DNA of 5,776 nucleotides from an uncultured Synechococcus sp. (GTDB lineage Bacteria > Cyanobacteriota > Cyanobacteriia > PCC-6307 > Cyanobiaceae). This document shows positions 5,374 through 5,776 of this stretch, piece after piece. Below the pieces are notes generated by a model. It was given only the letters and a program-made list of their open reading frames with translations. It ran no database searches and was not told the origin of the DNA. Numbering within the stretch: position 1 is the stretch's first letter; each line of letters begins with the position of its first letter. The stretch covers positions 1-5,776 of the forward strand of contig CALJTZ010000282.1 of the NCBI GenBank assembly GCA_937975655.1, written 5' to 3'. The position numbers and the translations under genes were made by a program.

Positions 5374-5776
5374 TGCTCAAGAACGACCGCTGGATCAATG
5401 AGCAGGCTGCTCAGGGCCTGTTGGAGCCCTTCCAGCCGAAGCTGGTGCGCCACCTGGATCCCGAGAACAGTGCCCAGCCGGTGCTGAGCTTTGGCTGCTC
5501 GTCCTATGGCTACGACCTCCGTCTGTCGGCCCAGGAGTTCCTGATCTTCCGGCATGTGCCGGGCACTGTGATGAACCCCAAGCGGTTCAATCCGGCCAAC
5601 CTGGAGCCGGCACCCCTGCATGAAGATGAGGACGGTGCTTATTTCATTCTCCCCGCCCACTCCTATGGCCTGGGTGTGGCGCTGGAGAAGATGCGGGTGC
5701 CGGCGAATATCACCGTGATCTGCCTGGGCAAGAGCACCTATGCCCGCCTGGGCATCATCGTGAACACCACCCCCGC
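5373..5776 (+). CDS. dcd: dCTP deaminase (Dcd), 3' end outside window
   Basis: dCTP deaminase converts dCTP to dUTP and ammonia as a homotrimer, feeding thymidylate synthesis via dUTPase and thymidylate synthase. The window holds the first 134 codons of a protein usually near 190-200 residues. It starts MLKNDRWINEQAAQGLLEPF and shows LSFGCSSYGYDLRLS (38-52), PAHSYGLGVALEKMRVP (94-110) and the signature CLGKSTYARLGIIVNTTP (117-134). In that signature S121 and R125 align, from memory, to the substrate-binding S111 and R115 of the E. coli enzyme. The catalytic glutamate lies beyond the right edge. The ATG overlaps the upstream stop in TGATG, so translation is probably coupled to the BtuR-like gene and both share a promoter. 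Nothing suggests a defect in the visible part. Confidence 0.95.
   Translation, partial: MLKNDRWINEQAAQGLLEPFQPKLVRHLDPENSAQPVLSFGCSSYGYDLRLSAQEFLIFRHVPGTVMNPKRFNPANLEPAPLHEDEDGAYFILPAHSYGLGVALEKMRVPANITVICLGKSTYARLGIIVNTTP

Overview
The window is a compact, GC-rich (clearly above 60% by eye) chromosomal segment of a cyanobacterium. It carries psbH (photosystem II), ntcA (the cyanobacterial global nitrogen regulator) and several cyanobacteria-restricted unknowns of the DUF3084 and DUF3146 types. NtcA has the extended N-terminus that I recall from marine and alpha-type picocyanobacteria. Together with the GC content and tight packing, this suggests the Synechococcus/Cyanobium group; that placement is inference.

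Left block, plus strand (1-1415): psbH, tatA, pth and a DUF3146-like gene lie head to tail with gaps of 4 nt, 15 nt and a 4-nt overlap. This looks like one transcription unit. It is punctuated by a terminator-like hairpin exactly at the tatA stop codon, which could lower readthrough from the strongly expressed psbH/tatA part into pth.

Central block, minus strand (4674 down to 1393): rph (RNase PH), ntcA, a DUF3084 membrane-anchored coiled-coil protein and a YqgF/RuvX-like RNase H-fold protein. ntcA has its own promoter, which fits the textbook NtcA-activated architecture (GTG-N8-TAC, 22 nt, TAGGGT) and begins within the last base of rph, so autoregulation is predicted. The DUF3084 and YqgF-like genes overlap by 4 nt with a TTG start and are probably translationally coupled. 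The YqgF-like gene runs tail to tail into the DUF3146-like gene with a 23-bp overlap.

Right block, plus strand (4798 to the end): a BtuR/CobO-like P-loop protein whose Walker A motif has lost its GKT, followed with a 1-nt stop/start overlap by dcd (dCTP deaminase), which runs off the right edge. The 123-bp divergent region between rph and this block holds a perfect 8+8 bp dyad and a weak promoter candidate.

No RNA gene, mobile element, CRISPR array or prophage is visible, and no gap between genes exceeds about 125 bp. I see no evidence for a wholly new system. The best leads are the NtcA autoregulatory promoter, the stop-codon-in-loop hairpin, the Walker-A-less BtuR paralogue and the uncharacterised genes coupled to housekeeping genes.
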